From Caldisericota bacterium (lineage in GTDB: Bacteria; Caldisericota; JANLFM01): a DNA stretch of 53,079 nucleotides. The notes under the pieces were generated by a model. The model was not told the DNA's origin, did not search any database, and worked only from the letters and a program-made list of their open reading frames with translations. The stretch is taken from contig JANLFM010000012.1 of the NCBI GenBank assembly GCA_024655865.1, positions 1-53,079 on the forward strand, in the 5' to 3' direction. Shown one piece after another: positions 1-7,213 of the stretch (positions are counted from its first letter, which is position 1; each line of letters opens with the position of its first letter). The position numbers and the translations under genes were made by a program.

Positions 1-1923
1 CCAATCCTGGATGGAACTGGAAATTTCAATGGTTCCTTTGCCATGATCTCCGACATTTCCCGAATTAAACAGGTGGAAAAGGACTTCTACAATGCCTTAG
101 AGGAATTAAGAACGCTGGAATTTATTGTGAACAAGAGCCCAGCCGTGGCTTTCATCTGGAAACCTCAGAAGGGGTGGCCAGTTCAGTTCGTAACCGAGAA
201 CGTTTCCCAGTGGGGATATACGAAGGAGGAATTTGAGAGCAAGAGGGTTCTTTTTGCGGAAATTGTTCACCCTGATGATCTAGGACGAGTGAGCGAGGAA
301 GTGGCCCAATTTAGGAAAGAGGGGAGGAAGGAATACCGCCAGCACTATCGCATTTTGACCAAGGACGGACGAGTGCGCTGGGTGGACGATAGTACGTTTG
401 TGAGACGCGACCCCTCAGGCAAAGTGACCAGTTACCAAGGGATAGTCCTGGATGTCACAGAGCGAAAAATTGCAGAAAAAGAAGCAGAGGAAGCCAGACT
501 GCGCCTTCAGGCCTTTTTAGAGGCCAGCCCGGATTTGATTTACCTCAAAGACTTGAGCGGCAAAAATTTGCTGGTGAACTCTGCTTATGCTTACTACTTT
601 GGGAAAGATAAATCGGAGATAGAGGGAAGGAACGACAACGAGATCATGCCTCCTGACCTTGCAGAGCAGTGCGCGCTCAGCGACCAGGAAGTCCTCCATG
701 CCAATGCTCCGATTCGGGTTGAGGAAGCGATCCAAAATGAAAAAGGGCTGAGATCCTTTGACACCATCAAATTCCCTATTCCGGGAACAGACGGAAAAAT
801 CGTGGGAATTGGGGGTATCAGCCGGGATATTACTGAGAAGAAAAAAGTAGAGGAAAAATTGCAGGAAGCGGAGCGTAATTTGAGGGGCTTCCTTGAGGCC
901 CTGCAGGAAAGCGCAGTCCTCCTTGACCTGGAAGGTAAGGTGGTTTTTGCTAACAAAACCGCTTCCTGTCGAACTGGAATTCCGCTTGAGAAGCTTCTGG
1001 GGGCGAATCTCTATGAGATTTTGCCGCCACAGTTTAAAGACAGGTTTATAAAACAATGTGAACAGGTTATCAAATCAGGAAAGCCCTTGACTGAAGAGGA
1101 AACGCTTGGAGATAGATTTTTCCTTTTCCAGGTCTATCCCATGAAGGGTGAACAGGGTAGGGTAGAGCGCCTGGTAGTCCTTTCTATCGATATTACTGAG
1201 AGGAAAAGGATAGAAGAGGAAAAAGAAAAAGTCAGGAACAGTTTGATCTACTCCGTATCCCACGACCTGAAAACTCCCCTTATGGTGATGCAAGCATCGC
1301 TGGACCTTCTTTTAAATTTAGATGCCAGGGGGAAAAGCGAAAAGTTCCTGGAATACGAGCCTCTCTGGAGGAGTAACCTGAACAGGCTCAAAAGCCTGGT
1401 AGATAATTTGCTTATCAGTCAGAAAGCCCTGATTTCCAGTGTTCCTGTTTCCCTTAAAAGCGTGGATGCAAAGGATGTTCTGAATAAAGCAATCTCGGAG
1501 TTGAGCAATTTTGCCAGCGCGGCGAGCGTCAGCATAGAAACCCAAATGCCCGAGGAACCACTATTCTGGGAAATGGACGAGGAACTCATAGCTCGTGCTT
1601 TAGAGAACCTCCTTTCAAACGCCATTAAATTTTCCCCTAAAGGGAAGAAGGTAATTGTGGGTGTGGAAAGGCAAGGAAAGCAGCTGGTTTTCTGGGTGGA
1701 GGATAGAGGTCCAGGAATACCGGAAGAGGAGATGGAGGAGCTCTTTCAGCCTTTCAAAAGGTCAAGTCTGGCAGAAAAAAGGAGAATTCCGGGAACCGGA
1801 CTGGGCCTTTTCGTATCCCGCAGGCTGGTGGAAGCTCACGGAGGGACCCTTCTCCTGGAAAGTACGCCTGAAAAAGGAACTAAAGCCACAATTGCAATCC
1901 CTACAAGAAAGAACGCCTCGTAG
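1..1923 (+). CDS. PAS-domain sensor histidine kinase (5' end outside window)
   Basis: The frame is open from base 1, and the residues before the first ATG (43) read like the end of another PAS domain, so the gene begins upstream of the window. Three more PAS/PAC modules follow (roughly visible residues 35-155, 165-285, 290-400), each ending in a D-I/V-T-E-R/K-type linker. Then come a HisKA domain with the phospho-acceptor in SVSHDLKTP and a HATPase domain with N box (ENLLSNAIKFSP), G1 (DRGPGIP) and G2 (GTGLGLF). No membrane segment is visible, so this part looks cytosolic. It should autophosphorylate on His and pass phosphate to a response regulator, but no receiver gene is present in the window. 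The stop codon is 39 bases before the flavodoxin ATG, so the two may be co-transcribed. Confidence 0.93.
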   Translation, partial: PILDGTGNFNGSFAMISDISRIKQVEKDFYNALEELRTLEFIVNKSPAVAFIWKPQKGWPVQFVTENVSQWGYTKEEFESKRVLFAEIVHPDDLGRVSEEVAQFRKEGRKEYRQHYRILTKDGRVRWVDDSTFVRRDPSGKVTSYQGIVLDVTERKIAEKEAEEARLRLQAFLEASPDLIYLKDLSGKNLLVNSAYAYYFGKDKSEIEGRNDNEIMPPDLAEQCALSDQEVLHANAPIRVEEAIQNEKGLRSFDTIKFPIPGTDGKIVGIGGISRDITEKKKVEEKLQEAERNLRGFLEALQESAVLLDLEGKVVFANKTASCRTGIPLEKLLGANLYEILPPQFKDRFIKQCEQVIKSGKPLTEEETLGDRFFLFQVYPMKGEQGRVERLVVLSIDITERKRIEEEKEKVRNSLIYSVSHDLKTPLMVMQASLDLLLNLDARGKSEKFLEYEPLWRSNLNRLKSLVDNLLISQKALISSVPVSLKSVDAKDVLNKAISELSNFASAASVSIETQMPEEPLFWEMDEELIARALENLLSNAIKFSPKGKKVIVGVERQGKQLVFWVEDRGPGIPEEEMEELFQPFKRSSLAEKRRIPGTGLGLFVSRRLVEAHGGTLLLESTPEKGTKATIAIPTRKNAS

Positions 1924-1962
1924 GTGAATCCTTCAGAGTTGGCAAATACAAAGGAGGGAAAA

Positions 1963-2451
1963 ATGGCAGCCATTGTTTATTATTCCAGAACTGGCTCCAC
2001 CAGGGAGCACGCTAAATGCCTCAGGGAAATCACCGGAGGGGAACTTATTGAGCTTGAGGAAATAAAAGCCAGAAAAACAAGCGGGCAGTGTGCGATTCAG
2101 GCTCTTCTTGGAATTTGCTCAGCATTAAAAAACGCTGATTTTGACCTTTCTCCATTTGAGACGATTATTCTGATGACCCCTATTTACGCCTGGAACCCAT
2201 CGCCAGCCTTAAACACTTTCCTGAAAAAAGCCGATTTAAGAGGGAAGAAGGTCTACTTAGTAACGTTGGGCGAGGATCCTAATTCCCATAAGAAGCCCAT
2301 CGAAAAAATTAAAGCTAAGGTGGAAAAAAAGGGAGGAATCTTTCTTGGGGCAAGCTCGTTCAAAGGGGCGAACATGTTCAAGGGGACATTCCGCTTTACC
2401 GAAGAAGAGCTGAAGCGAAATTGCCAAGAAATTGCGAAAAAAATTGCCTGA
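1963..2451 (+). CDS. Flavodoxin-family protein
   Basis: About 162 residues. The N-terminus IVYYSRTGSTREHA is the FMN phosphate-binding loop of flavodoxins; the rest fits a single alpha/beta flavodoxin fold, with LMTPIYAWNPSPA as the second flavin loop. The ATG at 1963 is chosen because a strong ribosome site, AAGGAGG, lies at 1951-1957. A GTG at 1924 in the same frame, directly after the kinase stop, has no such site. The protein probably carries electrons or senses redox state; the partner is unknown. The neighbouring PAS kinase could be functionally linked, but that is only positional inference. Confidence 0.82.
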   Translation: MAAIVYYSRTGSTREHAKCLREITGGELIELEEIKARKTSGQCAIQALLGICSALKNADFDLSPFETIILMTPIYAWNPSPALNTFLKKADLRGKKVYLVTLGEDPNSHKKPIEKIKAKVEKKGGIFLGASSFKGANMFKGTFRFTEEELKRNCQEIAKKIA

Positions 2452-2579
2452 AGGCTTTTAGACCAGGGCATTCCATGTACTTTAGTTTTTGAGCGCCCAA
2501 AAATTGGGGTTTTCAAAAGGGCAAAAGGGGCTTAGGTTTTTCAAGAATTAAGAGGGAAGAAAAGAAAGCCGAAAATTCC

Positions 2580-2625
2580 GCATATCTAATTTCGCAAAAT
2601 GTAACTTTTCCGAAATAAGATATGC
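2580..2625. other. dif-like inverted repeat (candidate Xer recombination site)
   Basis: Two 20-base arms (2580-2599 and 2606-2625) form an inverted repeat with 18 of 20 positions matching, around a 6-base centre TGTAAC (2600-2605). The inner part, ATTTCGCAAAA (2589-2599), TGTAAC, TTTTCCGAAAT (2606-2616), has exactly the 11-6-11 layout of dif sites. It ends 18 bases before the ATG of a Xer-type recombinase. Adjacent gene-plus-site layouts are known for XerS/difSL and XerH/difH. A regulatory operator for the recombinase gene is the main alternative. Confidence 0.6.
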
Positions 2626-2643
2626 TATTATATTGGGGAGGGA

Positions 2644-3579
2644 ATGGAGAGCTATATCAGGCAGTTTTTGGAACATCTGGAAATTGAGAAGGGCTACTCC
2701 CCGGGAACTGTGGAGGCCTACGCTACACATCTCTACCGCTTCGTGCAATGGCTCAGGGACAATTTTCCCGAGGTGGATCATCCCGAAAAAATCACTCTGG
2801 AACACGTGCACCAATTTCGCCTTTATCTTTCCCATCTTAAAAATTCAGAAGGTAAACATTTAAAAAAGGTCACGCAGGCTTATTACATCATCACCTTACG
2901 CACCTTCCTGCGTTATCTTATGGTGAACCGCCAGATGCAGGTTCTCTCTCCAGATCGCATTGACTTGCCTAAAATTGGAGAGCGCATCGTAAACTTCCTT
3001 ACTTTAGATCAGGTGGAGCTCCTCTTGAGGGCTCCTGATACTTCTACTCTTTTGGGCCTGCGCGATCGGGCTATTTTAGAGCTTCTCTTTTCCACCGGGC
3101 TGAGAGTCTCAGAGCTTGTGATCCTGAATCGGGACCAGGTCTCCCTGGAACGCAAGGAATTTGGAGTGATCGGGAAAGGAGGAAAAGCCAGGGTGGTTTT
3201 CCTCTCCGATAGTGCCTGTTTCTGGCTTTCCCAGTACCTGGATAAGAGGACTGACAATCTTAAACCTCTATTTATCGGTATACCGGGAAAAGGAAGGCGT
3301 TCCCGTGATGGCCGTCTCACGGCGCGATCCGTGGAATTGATTGTGGATCGTTATGCCCGTCAGGTAAACTTGCCCTTCAACGTCACCCCGCACACTTTGA
3401 GGCATTCTTTCGCTACCGATTTGATGATCGCGGGTGCGGACATACGCGCTGTCCAGGAGATGCTGGGACACTCTTCCATTAGAACGACCCAGGTTTACAC
3501 TCACGTCACTGACAGACAGTTAAAGGAAGTTTATCGAACTTATCACGGGCGCTCAAAAAAGAGGGAGACTCCAAAATAA
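2644..3579 (+). CDS. xerD: Tyrosine recombinase, XerC/XerD type
   Basis: 311 residues, a normal length for Xer proteins. The N-terminal SAM-like core-binding domain (about 1-95) is followed by the catalytic domain. All catalytic residues are visible: Arg in STGLRVSEL, the beta-hairpin Lys in IGKGGKARV, HTLRHSF (His and Arg), LGHSS (His) and the nucleophile Tyr in TTQVYTHV. It should resolve chromosome dimers at dif with a partner or alone. The start ATG has a GGGGAGGG ribosome site directly upstream. A dif-like inverted repeat occupies 2580-2625, which suggests a self-contained recombinase/site pair. XerC versus XerD cannot be decided from sequence alone. Confidence 0.9.
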   Translation: MESYIRQFLEHLEIEKGYSPGTVEAYATHLYRFVQWLRDNFPEVDHPEKITLEHVHQFRLYLSHLKNSEGKHLKKVTQAYYIITLRTFLRYLMVNRQMQVLSPDRIDLPKIGERIVNFLTLDQVELLLRAPDTSTLLGLRDRAILELLFSTGLRVSELVILNRDQVSLERKEFGVIGKGGKARVVFLSDSACFWLSQYLDKRTDNLKPLFIGIPGKGRRSRDGRLTARSVELIVDRYARQVNLPFNVTPHTLRHSFATDLMIAGADIRAVQEMLGHSSIRTTQVYTHVTDRQLKEVYRTYHGRSKKRETPK

Positions 3580-3719
3580 AGGGAGTACCTTCGGAAAAAA
3601 TAGCCCTCAAAATGCCTCTCTGAGGCCTTGTCATTTTTAAGGACGATAAAAACATCATCCAGGAATTTCAAACAGGGAAAACAGGGCAAAATCGGGCCAT
3701 TTATGCTCTTAAGTATGCC
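3580..3719. other. Convergent intergenic gap
   Basis: The 140 bases between the convergent xerD and radical SAM genes hold no credible gene. The only structure seen is a short hairpin, GCCTC-TCT-GAGGC near 3613-3625, followed by a T-rich run (CTTGTCATTTTTA). It could be a weak terminator for xerD, but the stem is only five pairs. Confidence 0.35.
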
Positions 3720-4637
3720 TCAAATTTCCTGGAACCAGCCGTTTTCCAATCCTGCCTGGAGCATCGCTTTTTTGGCTTCCTCATATTCTGATTTAGTGAT
3801 CCTGCGATTCAACTGGGGGTTTTGCACAGCCTTATAAGCTGGGAAATACTGGGACATCAAGCTAATGTATGTTTCTTTGGAAAGTTCCCTGGAGATGAAC
3901 TCCATCGTGGCTTTTGTCCCGGCCCAGCCATTGGGTAAGACTAAGTGCCTGATCAAAAGGCCTTTTATGGCAATTCCCTCTTTATCCAGTTTGAGATCCC
4001 CTACTTGCCTGTGCATCTCTCGAACAGCTGTTCGACTTACCTCAGCGTAATCGTTAACACCGGAAAACTTCTTTCCCGCATTGTTATCGGAGTACCTCAA
4101 GTCAGGCATGTAAATGTCTACTACCCCGTCGAGCAGCCTGAGGGCCTCCAGGGAATCATATCCTGAACTGTTATAGACGAGAGGAATGGATAATCCTCTC
4201 GGCACCGCAATTAAAAGAGCTTCCAAAATCTGGGCCACCACGTGGCTGGGTGTCACGAAATTTATGTTATGACACCCCCAATTCTGTAGGGTGAGCATCA
4301 TCCCTGCCAATTCCTCTGGAGAAACCTCTTCGCCGTGTCCTAATTGACTGATGGGATAGTTCTGACAATAAATGCAGCGCAAGTTGCAGTTGGTGAAAAA
4401 GATTGTTCCCGATCCTCGATAACCGGAAATTGGTGGCTCTTCACCAAAGTGAGCGTTGTAACTGGAGACTGCCGCATACCTTCCCGTACGACAGAATCCC
4501 TTCACCTGGAAGCGATTTACTTTACAGTATCTGGGGCATAGCCGGCATTCCTTAAGGGATTCCAGGGCCTCCCCTACCCTCTTTTCAAGTTCTCCAGTGC
4601 CATAAAGCTTCAAATAAGATGGCTCAAATGCTCTCAT
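3720..4637 (-). CDS. Radical SAM protein, PflX/COG1313 type
   Basis: 305 residues. The radical SAM cluster motif is CNLRCIYC (about residues 87-94), and an N-terminal cysteine group CRLCPRYC plus a later Cys (about residues 33-53) suggests an auxiliary metal or cluster site. The C-terminal HLVLPNG and MSQYFPAYKA segments are typical of the PflX family, which resembles pyruvate-formate-lyase activating enzymes but whose substrate is unsettled. A glycyl-radical partner gene is not present here. It lies near a MEMO1-family gene, recalling the AmmeMemoRadiSam gene set, though the radical SAM member of that set is a different subgroup. No clear ribosome site precedes the ATG. Confidence 0.85.
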   Translation of the reverse strand: MRAFEPSYLKLYGTGELEKRVGEALESLKECRLCPRYCKVNRFQVKGFCRTGRYAAVSSYNAHFGEEPPISGYRGSGTIFFTNCNLRCIYCQNYPISQLGHGEEVSPEELAGMMLTLQNWGCHNINFVTPSHVVAQILEALLIAVPRGLSIPLVYNSSGYDSLEALRLLDGVVDIYMPDLRYSDNNAGKKFSGVNDYAEVSRTAVREMHRQVGDLKLDKEGIAIKGLLIRHLVLPNGWAGTKATMEFISRELSKETYISLMSQYFPAYKAVQNPQLNRRITKSEYEEAKKAMLQAGLENGWFQEI

Positions 4638-4662
4638 AATCTAATTTTATTCCGTTTAAATC

Positions 4663-4692
4663 AAAACCCCTGGTGCTCTTGCCAGGGGTTTT
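4663..4692 (-). terminator. Rho-independent terminator after csp
   Basis: A perfect 11-bp inverted repeat, AAAACCCCTGG / CCAGGGGTTTT, with an 8-base loop. Read on the minus strand it lies about 80 bases after the csp stop codon and ends in a T-rich tract. It separates csp from the radical SAM gene. The symmetric A/T flanks mean it could act in both directions. Confidence 0.75.
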
Positions 4693-4770
4693 GCGTTCTG
4701 GTTCTCTACCTTCTGCCCTCGCTGCTATAAGAACGGTGGAAAACTGGAGCAACCGAGAGCCTGAGGGAGT

Positions 4771-4974
4771 TTACTTGACCTTCATCACGTTAGCTGCCTG
4801 GGGACCCTTTGGGCCTTCCACGATGTCAAACTGAACATGATCTCCGGGTTCAAGGGTTCTGTACCCATCCATCTTAATCGCTGAATGATGTACAAAAATG
4901 TCCTTCCCGTTGTCCAACTCGATAAAGCCAAACCCCCTCTGAGCGTTGAACCACTTAACTTTTCCTTCGGTCAT
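4771..4974 (-). CDS. csp: Cold shock domain protein
   Basis: 67 residues, a complete single cold shock domain. RNP1 is seen as RGFGFIEL and RNP2 as DIFVHHSAI, with the opening [10 protein letters not shown] typical of CspA/B/L. It binds single-stranded RNA/DNA and acts as an RNA chaperone. The ATG has an upstream CGGAGG at 8-base spacing. It has its own promoter (5035-5063) with a leader of roughly 54 bases and a terminator (4663-4692), so it is a monocistronic unit between htrA and the radical SAM gene. Confidence 0.97.
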   Translation of the reverse strand: MTEGKVKWFNAQRGFGFIELDNGKDIFVHHSAIKMDGYRTLEPGDHVQFDIVEGPKGPQAANVMKVK

Positions 4975-5034
4975 CCAATTTTCCTCCGAACTTACTCGAA
5001 AACTCTCCTCCAGGCAAACCTGAAGAATATTTTA

Positions 5035-5063
5035 ATTTAAGCCAATCAGGCTCACCTTGTCAA
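5035..5063 (-). promoter_or_regulatory. csp promoter
   Basis: On the minus strand TTGACA (5063-5058), a 17-base spacer and TTAAAT (5040-5035). The -35 box is a perfect consensus match. Transcription would start near 5028, giving a leader of about 54 bases with a small CAGG-TTTG-CCTG hairpin just before the ribosome site. The promoter sits directly behind the htrA stop codon. Confidence 0.7.
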
Positions 5064-5066
5064 GTA

Positions 5067-6251
5067 TCAGGGGAGCTCAGAGGGCATCTGTTCAAGCTTG
5101 AGCGAGATGGTAAGGGTGGAACCATTTCTCCAGATGGTCAGGGAAACCTGGTCGCCCACGTTTTTGTTCCTGATTACGTTGCGCAGGTCATCCAAATGAT
5201 ATATCGGGGTTCCATCGATTGCTTTGATGACGTCGTTCACTTGAACCCCTGCTTTCTGGGCTGGGCTTCCATTCATGACTTCCACGACCACGACACCCAT
5301 TTGATCGGGGAGCTGAAGTTTCTTAGCGGTATCCGCAGTGATCTTGGAATAGGTGATTCCAATCCAAGGGCGAATGGCCTGACCTTTGGTAATCAGGTCG
5401 CTGAAAACCTGCTTTGCTGTGTTAATGTCCACGGCAAAACCCATTCCCTGGGCATAGGTAATGATCGCGGTATTGATACCAATCACTTCCCCCTTGATAT
5501 TCACCAAGGCACCGCCGGAGTTCCCGGGGTTGATAGCGGCATCCGTCTGAATCAAATCCTGCAGAGGGCGTCCGGTTTCGGGATTTGTGAGGGTGCGATT
5601 CAGTGCACTTACCACACCCACAGTGACAGTGTTCTCAAAGCCGTAAGGATTTCCGATAGCAATGGCCCAGGATCCAACTTTCAGATTGGATGTATCGCCT
5701 AGCTTGGCCTCGGGAAGGTTGGTGGCGTCGATTTTCACTGCTGCGATGTCAGAAATAGAATCCGAGGCCACGACTTTCCCCTGGAAGGACCTACCATCGG
5801 GAAGGGTTACTCGTATGTCAACCGCGTTCCTTACCACATGTGCATTAGTCATAATATACCCGTTTTTCCCATCTACTATTACCCCAGAGCCCTGGCCTTC
5901 CTGAGGTTCGGGCTGTTGGAAGAAGGGATAATAGAAGTCCGGGAACCCGAAGGGTGTTTGAACCTGATACTTGGTGTCGATGAACACCACTGCTGGTGCT
6001 ACCTTTTCCACAGCAGCCGTGATAGCATCCTGGGTAGCCTCGGTGTATCCCTGAGGTTCCTGGGTAGGCTGCTGGGTCCAGGGCGTGATTTCCGTAGAGG
6101 TAGTGGCCGTGGTGGTAGGGGTCAATGGGCTGGGTCCTGAGAAACCAGTGCCCTGTTGAGCGGCGCAAGCAGGAAGAAATATTAAAAGCACAAGCACCAA
6201 AGCCAGGGTTGCTTTTGCTTTATTTAATTTTAAGTTTTCTATGAGCCTCAT
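5067..6251 (-). CDS. htrA: HtrA/DegP-family serine protease with one PDZ domain
   Basis: 394 residues. An N-terminal hydrophobic segment (about 14-30) ends in FLPAC, which could be a lipobox making this a lipoprotein, or an ordinary signal/anchor. A Pro/Thr/Gln-rich linker follows (about 35-75). The trypsin-like domain has His in TNAHVV, Asp in SDIAAVK and Ser in GNSGGAL. A single PDZ domain occupies about 290-385. It degrades or refolds damaged proteins outside the membrane. A ribosome site AAGGAGG is at 6261-6267. A promoter and an 11-bp tandem repeat upstream suggest control by an OmpR/PhoB-type regulator. Confidence 0.95.
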   Translation of the reverse strand: MRLIENLKLNKAKATLALVLVLLIFLPACAAQQGTGFSGPSPLTPTTTATTSTEITPWTQQPTQEPQGYTEATQDAITAAVEKVAPAVVFIDTKYQVQTPFGFPDFYYPFFQQPEPQEGQGSGVIVDGKNGYIMTNAHVVRNAVDIRVTLPDGRSFQGKVVASDSISDIAAVKIDATNLPEAKLGDTSNLKVGSWAIAIGNPYGFENTVTVGVVSALNRTLTNPETGRPLQDLIQTDAAINPGNSGGALVNIKGEVIGINTAIITYAQGMGFAVDINTAKQVFSDLITKGQAIRPWIGITYSKITADTAKKLQLPDQMGVVVVEVMNGSPAQKAGVQVNDVIKAIDGTPIYHLDDLRNVIRNKNVGDQVSLTIWRNGSTLTISLKLEQMPSELP

Positions 6252-6277
6252 ATTTCTTTTCCTCCTTTCGCGTCTGT

Positions 6278-6306
6278 TCTATATTGATTAAAGCGTAGAT
6301 TTTAAA
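6278..6306 (-). promoter_or_regulatory. Candidate htrA promoter
   Basis: On the minus strand TTTAAA (6306-6301), a 17-base spacer, then TATAGA (6283-6278). Both boxes are imperfect, as expected for an activator-dependent promoter. The tandem repeat at 6323-6344 ends 16 bases before the -35 box. Confidence 0.45.
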
Positions 6307-6322
6307 AAATTAGGGGAAGGTA

Positions 6323-6344
6323 CTGTTAAGATTCTGTTAAGATT
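6323..6344 (-). promoter_or_regulatory. Tandem 11-bp repeat, candidate response-regulator site
   Basis: Two perfect head-to-tail copies of CTGTTAAGATT (plus-strand orientation; TTAACA-N5-TTAACA on the minus strand). The 11-bp period is one helical turn, the arrangement bound by OmpR/PhoB-family regulators, and it matches the B. subtilis PhoP box style. It lies upstream of the htrA -35 box and overlaps the stop codon of the MEMO1-family gene. Confidence 0.45.
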
Positions 6345-7179
6345 TGAAAAAAGCTATGGCGCCATAACCCACGACCTGAGAAAAATCACCACCAGTATCC
6401 CCTGAGGTAGCGTACTTCAAAAGTTTTCCTTCTTTGACCCCTGCAGCCTTGCAAGCTTCAAGCAGAATAATTACCGGTGCGTATCCGCACATGGTGATAG
6501 GAATTTTGTGCACCCTTTCCCAGAGGAGATCGCTATCCAGATTTACAATAGCTTCAATCGCCATGCTATCCAGCTTAATGGCGGTGGCATGCGAATGGTA
6601 GTGCGATAAATCCGTGGAAGCTAAAATTACTGCATCCTTATCTTCCTTAAGCAATTCCCCGGCCATTTTTCCCACCGCTTTAATTTCAGATAAATCCATG
6701 GAGGAAACGCAAATGGGAACAAAAAAAGCTTCAGGGGATAAGAACTGCAGGAAGGGAAGCTGAACCTCGAGGGAGTGCTCGCGAAGGTGTGCAGAGTGAT
6801 CTTCCTCGATCTGGGGGATAGTTTTCAAAAGCGTTGCTTTCCCGCTCTCTATCCCGATATCCCCTAATGGGGTACGCCAGGACCCCTGCGACATAATTGA
6901 GAATTCCCTTCCTATTCCCGTATGATTGGGCCCTAAAAGTAAAACCCATCTAAACCCGTTTTCGGCTAAACGGCTATAAGAATGGGCGGCAATGGGACCT
7001 GAGTAGATGTAGCCCGCGTGAGGAACGATCAAACCGAAAAGCTCGCCTTTAGGCGGGGAATGTAGTACAGGGACATTTCCTGGACCAAGCCTGTGCTGGA
7101 AGCACTGAACGATCAGATGCTTGAGTACATCCGGCTTGGAAGGATAAAAAGCACCAGCTACTGCTGGCATTCTGATCAT
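6337..7179 (-). CDS. amrB: AmmeMemoRadiSam system protein B / MEMO1 family
   Basis: 280 residues, the usual family length. The start RMPAVAGAFYP, the motifs PHAGYIYSG and LLGPNHTG, STDLSHYH, and the Cys in MCGYAP are the conserved family blocks; they resemble a class III extradiol dioxygenase fold with candidate metal ligands. The exact reaction in bacteria is not established. Its classical partners are an AMMECR1-domain protein and a radical SAM protein; only a different radical SAM subgroup is found in this window (3720-4637). It follows purA by 34 bases on the same strand and is likely co-transcribed. Confidence 0.92.
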   Translation of the reverse strand: MIRMPAVAGAFYPSKPDVLKHLIVQCFQHRLGPGNVPVLHSPPKGELFGLIVPHAGYIYSGPIAAHSYSRLAENGFRWVLLLGPNHTGIGREFSIMSQGSWRTPLGDIGIESGKATLLKTIPQIEEDHSAHLREHSLEVQLPFLQFLSPEAFFVPICVSSMDLSEIKAVGKMAGELLKEDKDAVILASTDLSHYHSHATAIKLDSMAIEAIVNLDSDLLWERVHKIPITMCGYAPVIILLEACKAAGVKEGKLLKYATSGDTGGDFSQVVGYGAIAFFKS

Positions 7180-7213
7180 TTTTCCACCTCCTGAAACCTC
7201 CTGAATGCAGCTC

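Noticed and set aside
2452-2579. Terminator or small RNA after the flavodoxin gene
   Set aside because: Some short complementary runs (CCCAAAAATTGGG) exist but no convincing stem with a T tract, so no feature was called apart from the dif-like repeat.
5196-5702. Long open frame antisense to htrA (168 codons)
   Set aside because: It is the shadow of a clearly real protease gene, has no ribosome site and shows no family motif.
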